In this document: piece after piece, positions 1 to 5,921 of the stretch
Numbering within the stretch: position 1 is the stretch's first letter
Layout of the letters: the number at the start of each line of letters is the position of its first letter
NCBI GenBank assembly: GCA_021821185.1
Contig: JAKACU010000068.1
Span: 1 to 9,610, forward strand
Direction of reading: 5' to 3'
Origin: Bacillota bacterium
GTDB lineage: Bacteria; Bacillota; Bacilli; Alicyclobacillales; SLC66
Length of the DNA stretch: 9,610 nt
Translations under genes and position numbers: made by a program
Notes under the pieces: generated by a model
What the model was told of the DNA's origin: nothing
What the model saw: the letters and a program-made list of their open reading frames with translations, nothing else
The model's database searches: none

Positions 1-1
1 T

Positions 2-409
2 CTTGGCGCGGTTGCCGAACGTCTCGGAAAACGTCTGTTTTTGTTGATGGGTTGCTTATCTGGTGCCATCTACTATGCAGGGATTTCGTTTGCAAACCAG
101 GCTTGGGAAGTGCTCGTGTTGCAAATTTCTTGTGCTACCTTTATATCAATGCTTGTCAGCGTGGGAATGAGTTATTTTCAGGAGTTTCTACCTGAGGCCC
201 CAGGTACTGCTACCACATTATTTAGTAATACCGGCAATATCGGGTCCTTGCTCGGAAGCATTATGGGCGGATTTATCGCAGAACTTTTCAACTTTCGTGC
301 TGTTTTTATCGTTTGTAGCGGTCTTGCCCTCATATCTTTTGCGTTCTTACTTCGTAAAAAAGCAGCGAGTAAGCCTGTATCTATAACTGACACACAAGTC
401 GGCGTATAA
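2..409 (+). CDS. MFS transporter, sugar-efflux (SET) type, C-terminal part
   Basis: This is the last 135 residues of a membrane transporter whose start lies left of the window; the frame is open from base 2 to the TAA at 407-409. It begins with GAVAERLGKR, the basic loop typical of the major facilitator superfamily, followed by about four hydrophobic segments (final helices 9-12) and a short charged tail (RKKAASK). The stretch with YFQEFLPEAPGTATTLFSNT resembles, from memory, the C-terminal half of E. coli SetA/SetB sugar efflux transporters, which share a phenylalanine-glutamine-acidic motif followed by P-x-x-x-G-x-A-T-T-L-F. Such proteins export sugars or glycosides by proton antiport. The superfamily assignment is firm. 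The SET assignment is probable, and the substrate cannot be read from this fragment. It stands alone on this side, followed by more than 500 bases without a gene. Confidence 0.85.
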   Translation, partial: LGAVAERLGKRLFLLMGCLSGAIYYAGISFANQAWEVLVLQISCATFISMLVSVGMSYFQEFLPEAPGTATTLFSNTGNIGSLLGSIMGGFIAELFNFRAVFIVCSGLALISFAFLLRKKAASKPVSITDTQVGV

Positions 410-455
410 AAAAAGTCATTTTCATCCATCCCATTCCTCATGAAAAGAAGTTTTT
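410..455 (+). terminator. Possible weak terminator after the transporter
   Basis: TTTTCAT (419-425) can pair with ATGAAAA (440-446). An outer A-run (410-414) can pair with the T-run at 451-455, which would also act as the tail. The stem is AT-rich and interrupted by mismatches, so this is only a candidate end for the transporter transcript. Confidence 0.3.
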
Positions 456-949
456 ACAAGTCATTAGGGAGATGGCACAGTGGTGCTGACGAAATGCCCC
501 CGTGCCAGGCTGGGGTTGAGTTCTGAGTTGATTTTGGGTACTGTGATCGCTACATGCCCAAAACTGCATAATTATTCGGTTTTTGGGCTATAAATACATG
601 AACTTGTAAAAAACACTTCCGATTTCTTTAGGCGAACAACATTCGGTCATGAATTTAGGTAAATAATTCCTTAATGTTCAGCATATCAAATAAGACGCGA
701 AGAATGGTCGAGTAATGGCTTGAAATTGAATTCAATGAGCGGTTGAATCTCGACACTCACTCAGAGTTCCGTCATCCTGTAGCATGAGGCTGCAGCCTAA
801 GAACGTTCTTCGCTTTTGTTTCCAATGTGTTTACCGGAGAAGATAAAAGCCAGTTCGATGGAGACCCTGCGAAACAAGTTGATCAAAATCGCAGGAAGGG
901 AATCATTTAATACTCTTGCCAATTACGCTCATCGGATCGGATAGGATAG
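456..949. other. Gene-free stretch between transporter and histidine kinase
   Basis: Roughly 500 bases without a convincing gene on either strand. It contains an inverted repeat GCCCAAAA (556-563) / TTTTGGGC (581-588) with a 17-base loop. A further TTTTGGG at 533-539 could pair with the same middle arm, giving two mutually exclusive hairpins. There is also a perfect 12-base palindrome AGGCTGCAGCCT at 787-798. No promoter or T-tailed terminator stands out. The mix of stop codons with short coding-like stretches is what decayed mobile DNA often looks like, but no element ends could be identified. Confidence 0.5.
801..938 (+). pseudogene. Possible decayed transposase C-terminus
   Basis: A short open frame follows the in-frame stop at 798-800. 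From 858 it reads METLRNKLIKIAGRESFN and then about ten more residues before a TAG at 936-938. The pattern T-L/F-R-x-K-L-x-K-I-A/G-x-R is reminiscent of the ends of IS4/IS1380-type transposases. There is no ribosome binding site, no upstream catalytic region in any frame I could follow, and no terminal inverted repeats. The resemblance is from memory and could be chance. Confidence 0.18.
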
Positions 950-2218
950 TTAAGGCATCACGGGAAGAAAGATAGTAAAGACAGAACCTTTCCCTTGTTC
1001 GCTTTGCACTTCGATCTTGCCTTTATGTTGCTCAACAATCCATGAGGCGATCGTAAGCCCCAGCCCCATACCTGGATTGATACGCGCAGCACGCGATCGG
1101 TAAAAGCGATCAAAAATCCGTTTTTGCTCGTCTTTAGCGATACCTATACCTGTATCGGTCACCCGCACTTGTACTATTTTTCGAAGACGCACCACATCGA
1201 TATCGATGTGTCCGCCTTGTGATGTATATTTGATCGCATTGTCCACTAGAATCATCAGCAGTTGTACGATACGCATCTCATCACCGAGAATCCGGTATGT
1301 ACCGTCGGTGTATACATCCCCTTCTTTTTGCAGCGACATCAACATATTTTTGGCCAACGCAAGCGGTTCCATGATCTCTACCACCTGTTGCACGATGGCG
1401 TAAACATCCACTGGTTCCCGTCTTATATCTGTTTGTTCAGAATCTGCGCGCGCCAACGTCAATAGATCTTGCGTCAAGTGGCTGAGACGCCTAACCTCAT
1501 ATTGTGCGTGATTGAGCCACTCGAGGTTGTCTAGTACACTTTCGTTAGTATGGCCGAGTACCAAGTCAAGATTGGACTGAATGACAGCTAACGGTGTACG
1601 CATCTCATGAGAAGCATCAGCGACAAACTCCCGCTGTCGCTGCCATGAACGAGCAATCGGCGCAAGCGCCCTTTTTGACAGGAGAAATCCTGCTAACAAG
1701 GCCACAAGCGCTCCCAAAACGCCAACCACGGTCATAATGACTCTTAATTTTATTAGCAAATCAAGTTCCCGATCAATACGGATACCAGCCTCGACGTATC
1801 CGATGAGACCCCCATCAGAACGTTCAACCGGTGCGACCACGATCCGATTAAAACCGTCGCTTGTATGCATAGTATAAAAATCCATATGATGCGATGCAAT
1901 TCGATTAGGTATGGGATTCGGCGTATGAACAGCAAAAACCATTCTACCGTTGTGGTTTTTAATAAGCACAAAGGCGAGCCTGGGTAAAAGTCGATTAGTA
2001 AGTTTGAGTCGTGAGGGCAATTCTTGCAACGAAGGCTTCGTAAGAAGAATCTTGGCAGGGTGGATCAGACGCATTATCGCTACACGAAGCAACGCATCGG
2101 CTTCAAGAAATACTTCATGTTGCATAAGAGCATAGATGGTTATGGCCGAGACAAGGTACAACAATAGAACTACAGAAACTACAAGGGCTGTCAGCTTGAC
2201 TCGGACGCTATGAAAAAT
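950..2218 (-). CDS. Two-component sensor histidine kinase, ATT start proposed
   Basis: Membrane histidine kinase of about 422 residues that would phosphorylate the regulator encoded just upstream. From the proposed ATT start (2218-2216) it has a first membrane helix at about 9-33, an extracytoplasmic sensor of about 125 residues with no recognised fold, and a second helix at about 159-181. The phospho-acceptor H box FVADASHEMRTPL follows, with the histidine near residue 204. The ATP-binding part has an N box (LVDNAIKY, asparagine near 327), a G1 box (DTGIGI) and a G2 box (GMGLGLTIA), ending in FTIFLPVMP. The linker after helix 2 is too short for a usual HAMP domain. Starting at the TTG at 2164 would cut the first helix in half. 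AAAGGAGGTG (2226-2235) lies in the regulator's last codons, 7 bases before ATT, and there is no ATG, GTG or TTG in frame nearby. Cytoplasmic domains resemble the CiaH-like group; the signal is unknown. Confidence 0.93.
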   Translation of the reverse strand: MFHSVRVKLTALVVSVVLLLYLVSAITIYALMQHEVFLEADALLRVAIMRLIHPAKILLTKPSLQELPSRLKLTNRLLPRLAFVLIKNHNGRMVFAVHTPNPIPNRIASHHMDFYTMHTSDGFNRIVVAPVERSDGGLIGYVEAGIRIDRELDLLIKLRVIMTVVGVLGALVALLAGFLLSKRALAPIARSWQRQREFVADASHEMRTPLAVIQSNLDLVLGHTNESVLDNLEWLNHAQYEVRRLSHLTQDLLTLARADSEQTDIRREPVDVYAIVQQVVEIMEPLALAKNMLMSLQKEGDVYTDGTYRILGDEMRIVQLLMILVDNAIKYTSQGGHIDIDVVRLRKIVQVRVTDTGIGIAKDEQKRIFDRFYRSRAARINPGMGLGLTIASWIVEQHKGKIEVQSEQGKGSVFTIFLPVMP

Positions 2219-2222
2219 GACT

Positions 2223-2906
2223 TTACACCTCCTTTAGGACGTACCCCACACCACGCACAGTTTCGATTATGCACACCCTTTTTTGGCTAGTAACAGAATC
2301 AATCTTTTTACGCAGAAAATGCACATAAATTTCGACCGAGTTCGTGTCTGATGGACCCTCAAAACCCCAAATACGATCGAAGATAAGTTCTTTGGGCAAT
2401 ACCTGACCTGCATGGCGTAGAAATAACTCCATCAATTGAAACTCTTTTGCAGTAAGAGATAATGGCTTGCCACCCACCATGACTACGCGACTGGACAGAT
2501 CCAACGATACATCGCCAACAGAAAGCGTCTCTGTGGCTAACACATCCTTACTACGCCTGGTGATGGCTCGCATACGCGCCAAAAGTTCCTTTTGTGCAAA
2601 AGGTTTCGTCAAGTAGTCATCAGCACCCGTATCCAAACCCGCTACGCGATCGTCGATCGCATCTTTAGCAGTAAGCAGCAAAATCGGTGTGGAATCTTTG
2701 TCAGCCCGCAGTATCCGTACCACCTCGAGGCCAGACATCTTAGGCATCATCACATCGATCAAGAGGGCATCATAGACACCTGTTTGTGCCATATAAAGCC
2801 CTGTTTCCCCGTCTTGTGCGGTATCCACAGCATAGTTGTTTTCAAGCAGTAGTTGTTCTATAGCGCGCAAAAGTTTATACTCATCATCCATTATCAACAG
2901 ACGCAT
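2223..2906 (-). CDS. OmpR/PhoB-family response regulator
   Basis: DNA-binding response regulator of 227 residues, the usual OmpR-family length. The receiver domain (about 1-115) has the acidic pair DDE near the start, the phospho-acceptor aspartate in LLIDVMMPKMSG (residue 51), the conserved threonine in ILLLTAKD and the lysine in DDYLTKPF. A linker leads to a winged-helix output domain (about 130-227) with LTAKEFQLMELFLRHAGQ and the C-terminal RGVGYVL. I chose the ATG at 2906 rather than the TTG at 2912, since TAGGAAAGGTAGG lies at suitable distance upstream and MRLLIMDDE is the normal family start. It is co-transcribed with the kinase: its coding end contains the kinase ribosome binding site, so the two are probably translationally linked. 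A divergent secreted-protein gene is a plausible target, by position only. Confidence 0.96.
   Translation of the reverse strand: MRLLIMDDEYKLLRAIEQLLLENNYAVDTAQDGETGLYMAQTGVYDALLIDVMMPKMSGLEVVRILRADKDSTPILLLTAKDAIDDRVAGLDTGADDYLTKPFAQKELLARMRAITRRSKDVLATETLSVGDVSLDLSSRVVMVGGKPLSLTAKEFQLMELFLRHAGQVLPKELIFDRIWGFEGPSDTNSVEIYVHFLRKKIDSVTSQKRVCIIETVRGVGYVLKEV
2226..2235 (-). promoter_or_regulatory. Ribosome binding site that sets the kinase start
   Basis: AAAGGAGGTG on the minus strand is close to a perfect anti-16S match and is embedded in the last codons of the response regulator. The only in-frame codon at proper distance able to start the full first membrane helix is ATT at 2218-2216, 9 bases after GGAGG. 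This site is the main argument for the non-standard start. Confidence 0.8.
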
Positions 2907-2952
2907 AGACAACCTACCTTTCCTAGTGACAAACGAGAATACGCCATTCTTT

Positions 2953-2981
2953 TTGACAGTATCTACTTAATATTTTATAAG
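2953..2981 (+). promoter_or_regulatory. Strong rightward sigma-A-type promoter
   Basis: TTGACA (2953-2958) and TATAAG (2976-2981) are separated by exactly 17 bases, giving 11 of 12 consensus bases. Transcription would start near 2988 and run rightwards, away from the response regulator and towards the secreted-protein gene at 3334. The site lies within the upstream region of the regulator, so it may overlap that gene's own leftward promoter, which I could not define. Confidence 0.65.
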
Positions 2982-2987
2982 ACAGAT

Positions 2988-3116
2988 TCACCATTACCTG
3001 CCACGGCACCCAGTTTTAATCGATCGACACGAGCAGATGGTTCACTCTAGTAAGAAAAAATCAAATCATATACGTACGGATGACGGTTCAATGTCTTAAG
3101 CTCATCATCCGTTTTT
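2988..3116 (+). ncRNA. Candidate short RNA or attenuated leader
   Basis: The near-consensus promoter at 2953-2981 and the T-tailed hairpin at 3076-3116 bracket a transcript of about 125 bases. No convincing gene lies in it. A 20-codon frame (ATG at 3037, stop at 3097-3099) ends inside the hairpin loop but lacks a good ribosome binding site. The unit could be a small RNA, or a leader whose readthrough feeds the secreted-protein gene 217 bases further on. No known RNA family was recognised. Confidence 0.3.
3076..3116 (+). terminator. Terminator-like hairpin upstream of the secreted-protein gene
   Basis: ACGGATGA (3076-3083) pairs with TCATCCGT (3105-3112) across a 21-base loop and is followed by a T-run (3112-3116). 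The loop is large for a terminator, so efficiency is uncertain. No plus-strand protein gene precedes it; only the promoter at 2953 would supply a transcript to end. Confidence 0.45.
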
Positions 3117-3193
3117 CCACGGAAATTAAATTCCGCTTAGTCAATAACCTCTTTCACTTTTACCACAACTTGTTCAAGAATTACAATGATACG

Positions 3194-3286
3194 GTCAATT
3201 TTAAAGTCAATTTTGACCAGCTATATGTTGTTTGTCAGTGTCACTTTCTGCAGAACTTTTAAAGCAAATTTCAATGTCAATCTTTT
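3194..3286 (+). repeat. Repeated GTCAATTTT-like boxes, candidate regulator binding sites
   Basis: GTCAATTTT occurs at 3194-3202 and again at 3206-3214, a 12-base step close to one helical turn. GTCAATCTTTT at 3276-3286 is a third related copy, and GTCAAT also occurs at 3140. The second copy with its flank (TTTTAAAG plus AATTT, 3199-3216) resembles 3257-3274 at about 14 of 18 positions. GGTCAA (3193-3198) and TTGACC (3213-3218) also form an inverted repeat. Tandem boxes at helical spacing are typical of OmpR-family binding sites, and the adjacent regulator is the obvious candidate, but this is inference. Confidence 0.4.
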
Positions 3287-3333
3287 ATGCTCAACTTGTC
3301 TCACTGTTGAATCAATATCTTCAAAGGAGCTGA

Positions 3334-4083
3334 TTGACCTTGTCACTCAAACGAAAACTCACCATAGCCACAGTCACGCTTGCATTAACCGCAGGCTTAG
3401 CACCATGGGCGCTAACAGCACAAGGTGCTTTTGCCGCATCACCGAGCAGCATTCCACCCACATCGGTCACCTCACCAGCTAGTACCGCCGTAAAAGTTCG
3501 GCATCGACACCTTCTGGAACACTTAAAATTTGTTGTCATCGCCCATACAGCAAAGATTCTAAGCATAAAAATTAAGGCGATATTGCCATTGCTCCATCAA
3601 GGACAGTCGCTTTCGCAAATTGCCACAGCACACGGCGTAAGCCAAACGGATCTTGTGTCACAATTGGAGGCAACAATCACGGCTCCTATGCAAAAAGCAG
3701 TACAATCCGGCAAAATCAAACTAACGCACGCGATAAAACTGAAAGATCGACTGGATAAAAAAATCACGACTTTGGTGACTAAGACGAATTGGAAAATTCC
3801 TGTTAAAATACAACGCGGTTTTGTTGCAACGGGACGTCACGCACTCACGGCCGAAATAGCGAAATTACTGCACATCACTCCCAATCAGCTCGCAGCTGAC
3901 AGGAAGTCTGGTCAGTCCATCACTCAAATCGCCGCCACCAAGCAAGTGCCCTTAACAACTCTGGAACAAGACCTAAAAGCCTACGTTATGGCAAAACTTG
4001 ATCAACGGTTGCCAAAACTGTTGCAGCAAACGCCATCGTCCAAAACATCGACCACGGCTACCACAAATTCATCGAACTCCTAA
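3334..4083 (+). CDS. Secreted basic helical-repeat protein of unknown function
   Basis: Exported protein of up to 249 residues that I do not recognise by name. A Sec signal peptide has a basic head (SLKRK), a hydrophobic core and an A-F-A/A cleavage site at about residues 34/35. The mature part is basic and mostly helical, with two related units whose cores are GQSLSQIATAHGV (about 90-102) and GQSITQIAATKQV (about 193-205), 103 residues apart. Each sits in a helix-turn-helix-like context preceded by an I/L-rich helix (AKILSI, AKLLHI). A Ser/Thr/Asn-rich tail closes the protein. The start is TTG: AAAGGAG (3323-3329) is 4 bases from the TTG at 3334 and 10 from the TTG at 3340, so either is possible. 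Its divergent placement next to the sensor-regulator pair suggests an envelope role, perhaps as a regulated target. Confidence 0.85.
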   Translation: MTLSLKRKLTIATVTLALTAGLAPWALTAQGAFAASPSSIPPTSVTSPASTAVKVRHRHLLEHLKFVVIAHTAKILSIKIKAILPLLHQGQSLSQIATAHGVSQTDLVSQLEATITAPMQKAVQSGKIKLTHAIKLKDRLDKKITTLVTKTNWKIPVKIQRGFVATGRHALTAEIAKLLHITPNQLAADRKSGQSITQIAATKQVPLTTLEQDLKAYVMAKLDQRLPKLLQQTPSSKTSTTATTNSSNS

Positions 4084-4131
4084 GTACAGTTGCCTTTACA
4101 GTATAAAAGTCACCGCTGGCATCATTGAGGT

Positions 4132-4170
4132 AACCCATATTCCGAATTTTGGAGTGTGGGTTGTTTTTTT
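4132..4170 (+). terminator. Rho-independent terminator of the secreted-protein gene
   Basis: A 12-base stem (4132-4143 with 4151-4162, including two G-T pairs) and a 7-base loop are followed by GTTTTTTT (4163-4170). It lies 48 bases after the stop codon and separates this gene from the oxidoreductase downstream. Confidence 0.9.
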
Positions 4171-4180
4171 GCTGTCTAAT

Positions 4181-4208
4181 TTGACAGGCATGTAGGCGTA
4201 TAAAAAAT
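4181..4208 (+). promoter_or_regulatory. Tentative promoter of the oxidoreductase gene
   Basis: A perfect TTGACA (4181-4186) lies after the preceding terminator and 90 bases before the gene. The -10 is unclear: AAAAAT (4203-4208) fits at 16 bases, while the better-looking TATAAA (4199-4204) is only 12 bases away. A promoter must lie about here because of the upstream terminator, but its exact elements are uncertain. Confidence 0.3.
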
Positions 4209-4236
4209 ACATTTTCATCCACCCTAGTGTTATTGC

Positions 4237-4260
4237 AGAGATGCGTAGTTTCGCATCTTT
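4237..4260 (+). promoter_or_regulatory. Hairpin abutting the oxidoreductase ribosome binding site
   Basis: AGATGCG (4239-4245) pairs with CGCATCT (4252-4258) around a six-base loop, extendable by two more pairs, and is followed by TTTT. It ends only a few bases before the ribosome binding site GGGAGG (4264-4269). It could protect the 5' end, tune translation or act as a weak attenuator. Confidence 0.4.
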
Positions 4261-4275
4261 TAAGGGAGGCTGAGT

Positions 4276-5817
4276 ATGTCCGATCATAGTTCTTCACCCA
4301 TCTTACCGAAATTGTCGAAAGCCTATTGGATTGATTCGGTAAAGTCGACATTGTTCGAACCATTGCAAGAGGATATCCAATCAGATGTTGTTGTTGTGGG
4401 AGGGGGTATTACGGGAATTACGGCTGCTTACTTGCTTTCCAAAGAGGGAGTTCAGGTAACCTTGTTGGAGGCAGATAAGTTGCTTTGTGGTACGACAGGA
4501 CATACGACGGCGAAAATCACCGCACAACACAGCTTGTTTTATGACGAACTGATACAACACTTCGGGCAAATAAAAGCTAAACAATATTATGAATCCAATA
4601 GGGAAGCACTTCGGTTTATCCAAACGACGGCTGAGGCACTCCACATAGATTGCCAATTTCATGCTGAAGAAGCTTATATATATGCCACGACAAAACAATA
4701 TGCAAAGCAAATTGAGAAGGAATACGATGCTTATCAACGTCTCAGTATACCAGGCATGCTTGTCGATGCGATCCCTTTTTCTGTCGATGTGCAAAACGCC
4801 ATTGTGATGAAAGATCAAGGGCAGTTCCATCCTCTTCGCTTCCTTACTTCACTGATTGATCACATGATAAAAAATGGAGTTCGGATCTATGAAGGCACTA
4901 CGGCGATTAAGGTAGACGACGATGATCCTCTGCAGCCATCGGTTATTACTCGTGAAGGCCATCGTGTGCGTGCAAAGAAAGTGCTTTCTTGTACGCATTT
5001 TCCGTTTTTTGATCTGCCAGGTTTGTATGCTTCTAGGATGTATGCTGAACGTTCCTATGTAATAGCGGGTAATATGAACGGAACCTATCCTGGTGGGATG
5101 TACATCAGTGCGGAAAAAACACCTTCAAGATCTTTGCGTTCTGTTGATATAGATGGGGAATCTATGGTTTTGCTTGGTGGAGATGGGCACCGCGCTGGGC
5201 AAGGCATTGATATGATGGAGCATTACAAAGCACTTCGCGCATTCGGAGAAGATGTGCTAGGTATGACCGAGATCCGCTATCGCTGGTCTGCACAAGACCT
5301 GTTTACATTGGACAAGGTGCCATACATTGGGGAAGCGACTCATGCTCATCCTGATATCCTTGTTGCGACGGGGTATAAGAAGTGGGGAATGACATCAGGG
5401 GTAGTTGCGGCTCTTCTGCTAAGAGATCTCGTTGTAGGACGCGAGAATCCCTATCGGGAATTATATTCACCCTCACGATTTTATGCAGATCCCAGTCTTA
5501 AACGATTTTTCTCGACCAATCTCCAAGTAGTCGCCCATTTGATTCAAGGAAAGTTTGAGTTGCCATTACGTGAAGTTGATGATTTAGGCTTGGATGAAGG
5601 CGACATCGTTAGCTATGAAGGTAAGCGAGTTGGGGCTTACAAAGACCTTGACGGACATGTCATTGTCGTGGATACGACCTGCACCCACTTAGGATGTGAA
5701 GTTGCATGGAATAATGGGGATAAGACTTGGGATTGCCCCTGCCATGGATCACGATTTAGCCTTGAAGGTGCTGTTGTGGAAGGTCCTGCAGAGCGTCCTT
5801 TAAAAAGGCTCTCGTAA
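4276..5817 (+). CDS. yhfW: FAD-dependent oxidoreductase with C-terminal Rieske domain (YhfW-like)
   Basis: Cytoplasmic flavoprotein of 513 residues fused to a Rieske iron-sulfur domain. The N-terminal DAO-type domain has the dinucleotide-binding motif VVVVGGGITGITAAYLL (glycines at 42, 43, 44 and 47) and the FAD-ribose acidic residue in LLEADK (E65), then the family-typical CGTTGHTTAKIT. A second FAD-contact region near residue 380 reads ATGYKKWGMTSG. The C-terminal Rieske domain has CTHLGC (cysteine 469, histidine 471, cysteine 474) and CPCHGSRF (cysteines 487 and 489, histidine 490). These give all four [2Fe-2S] ligands plus the cysteine pair that forms a disulfide in bc1-type Rieske proteins. 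Length and order match B. subtilis YhfW, whose reaction is unknown to me. ATG at 4276 follows GGGAGG by six bases. It appears to be monocistronic. The symbol is by resemblance, not proven orthology. Confidence 0.92.
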   Translation: MSDHSSSPILPKLSKAYWIDSVKSTLFEPLQEDIQSDVVVVGGGITGITAAYLLSKEGVQVTLLEADKLLCGTTGHTTAKITAQHSLFYDELIQHFGQIKAKQYYESNREALRFIQTTAEALHIDCQFHAEEAYIYATTKQYAKQIEKEYDAYQRLSIPGMLVDAIPFSVDVQNAIVMKDQGQFHPLRFLTSLIDHMIKNGVRIYEGTTAIKVDDDDPLQPSVITREGHRVRAKKVLSCTHFPFFDLPGLYASRMYAERSYVIAGNMNGTYPGGMYISAEKTPSRSLRSVDIDGESMVLLGGDGHRAGQGIDMMEHYKALRAFGEDVLGMTEIRYRWSAQDLFTLDKVPYIGEATHAHPDILVATGYKKWGMTSGVVAALLLRDLVVGRENPYRELYSPSRFYADPSLKRFFSTNLQVVAHLIQGKFELPLREVDDLGLDEGDIVSYEGKRVGAYKDLDGHVIVVDTTCTHLGCEVAWNNGDKTWDCPCHGSRFSLEGAVVEGPAERPLKRLS

Positions 5818-5850
5818 TCTCCTTAATCCTGATTCGATATTATGGTTTAC

Positions 5851-5879
5851 TTGTATTTCCCAAAAAAATAGACTATATT
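5851..5879 (+). promoter_or_regulatory. Likely promoter of the S53 protease gene
   Basis: TATATT (5874-5879) is a good -10, with a weak -35 TTGTAT (5851-5856) exactly 17 bases upstream. The start would be near 5886, giving a leader of about 35 bases. The weak -35 and the overlapping palindrome suggest a controlled promoter. Confidence 0.45.
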
Positions 5880-5903
5880 TCGGGTGAAATTCGATATAGT
5901 CTA
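5869..5903. promoter_or_regulatory. Long inverted repeat over the protease promoter
   Basis: TAGACTATAT (5869-5878) and ATATAGTCTA (5894-5903) are perfect 10-base arms separated by 15 bases, with an inner TTTC/GAAA pairing. The left arm overlaps the -10 box and the right arm lies after the likely start site. That geometry suits a repressor operator, since the left arm would mostly not be transcribed. If transcription starts further upstream, it could instead be an RNA hairpin ending the yhfW transcript, although only four T follow. ATTCGATAT (5889-5897) recurs at 5832-5840. Confidence 0.55.
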
Positions 5904-5921
5904 AAATTTTGGGGGTGCTGT

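Noticed and set aside
178..441. 87-codon open frame on the minus strand overlapping the transporter
   Set aside because: It is antisense to conserved transporter sequence, and its translation shows no domain or plausible start signal.
497..514. GC-rich CCCC...GGGG hairpin candidate after the transporter
   Set aside because: Inner bases do not pair and no T-run follows, so it is not a credible terminator.
787..798. Perfect 12-base palindrome AGGCTGCAGCCT
   Set aside because: It is isolated, has no T-tail or nearby promoter, and is too short to claim as a functional site.
2162..2164. TTG as start of the histidine kinase
   Set aside because: It falls in the middle of the first membrane helix and has no ribosome binding site, while an excellent one fits the upstream ATT.
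3037..3099. 20-codon frame inside the candidate leader RNA
   Set aside because: It lacks a usable ribosome binding site and any recognisable peptide features, so it is mentioned only as a possibility within the leader.
3321..3566. Minus-strand frame over the start of the secreted protein
   Set aside because: It is the complement of a clear signal peptide and has no start signals of its own.
4381..4830. 149-codon open frame on the minus strand
   Set aside because: It lies wholly antisense to the well-supported flavoprotein, has no ribosome binding site and no family resemblance.
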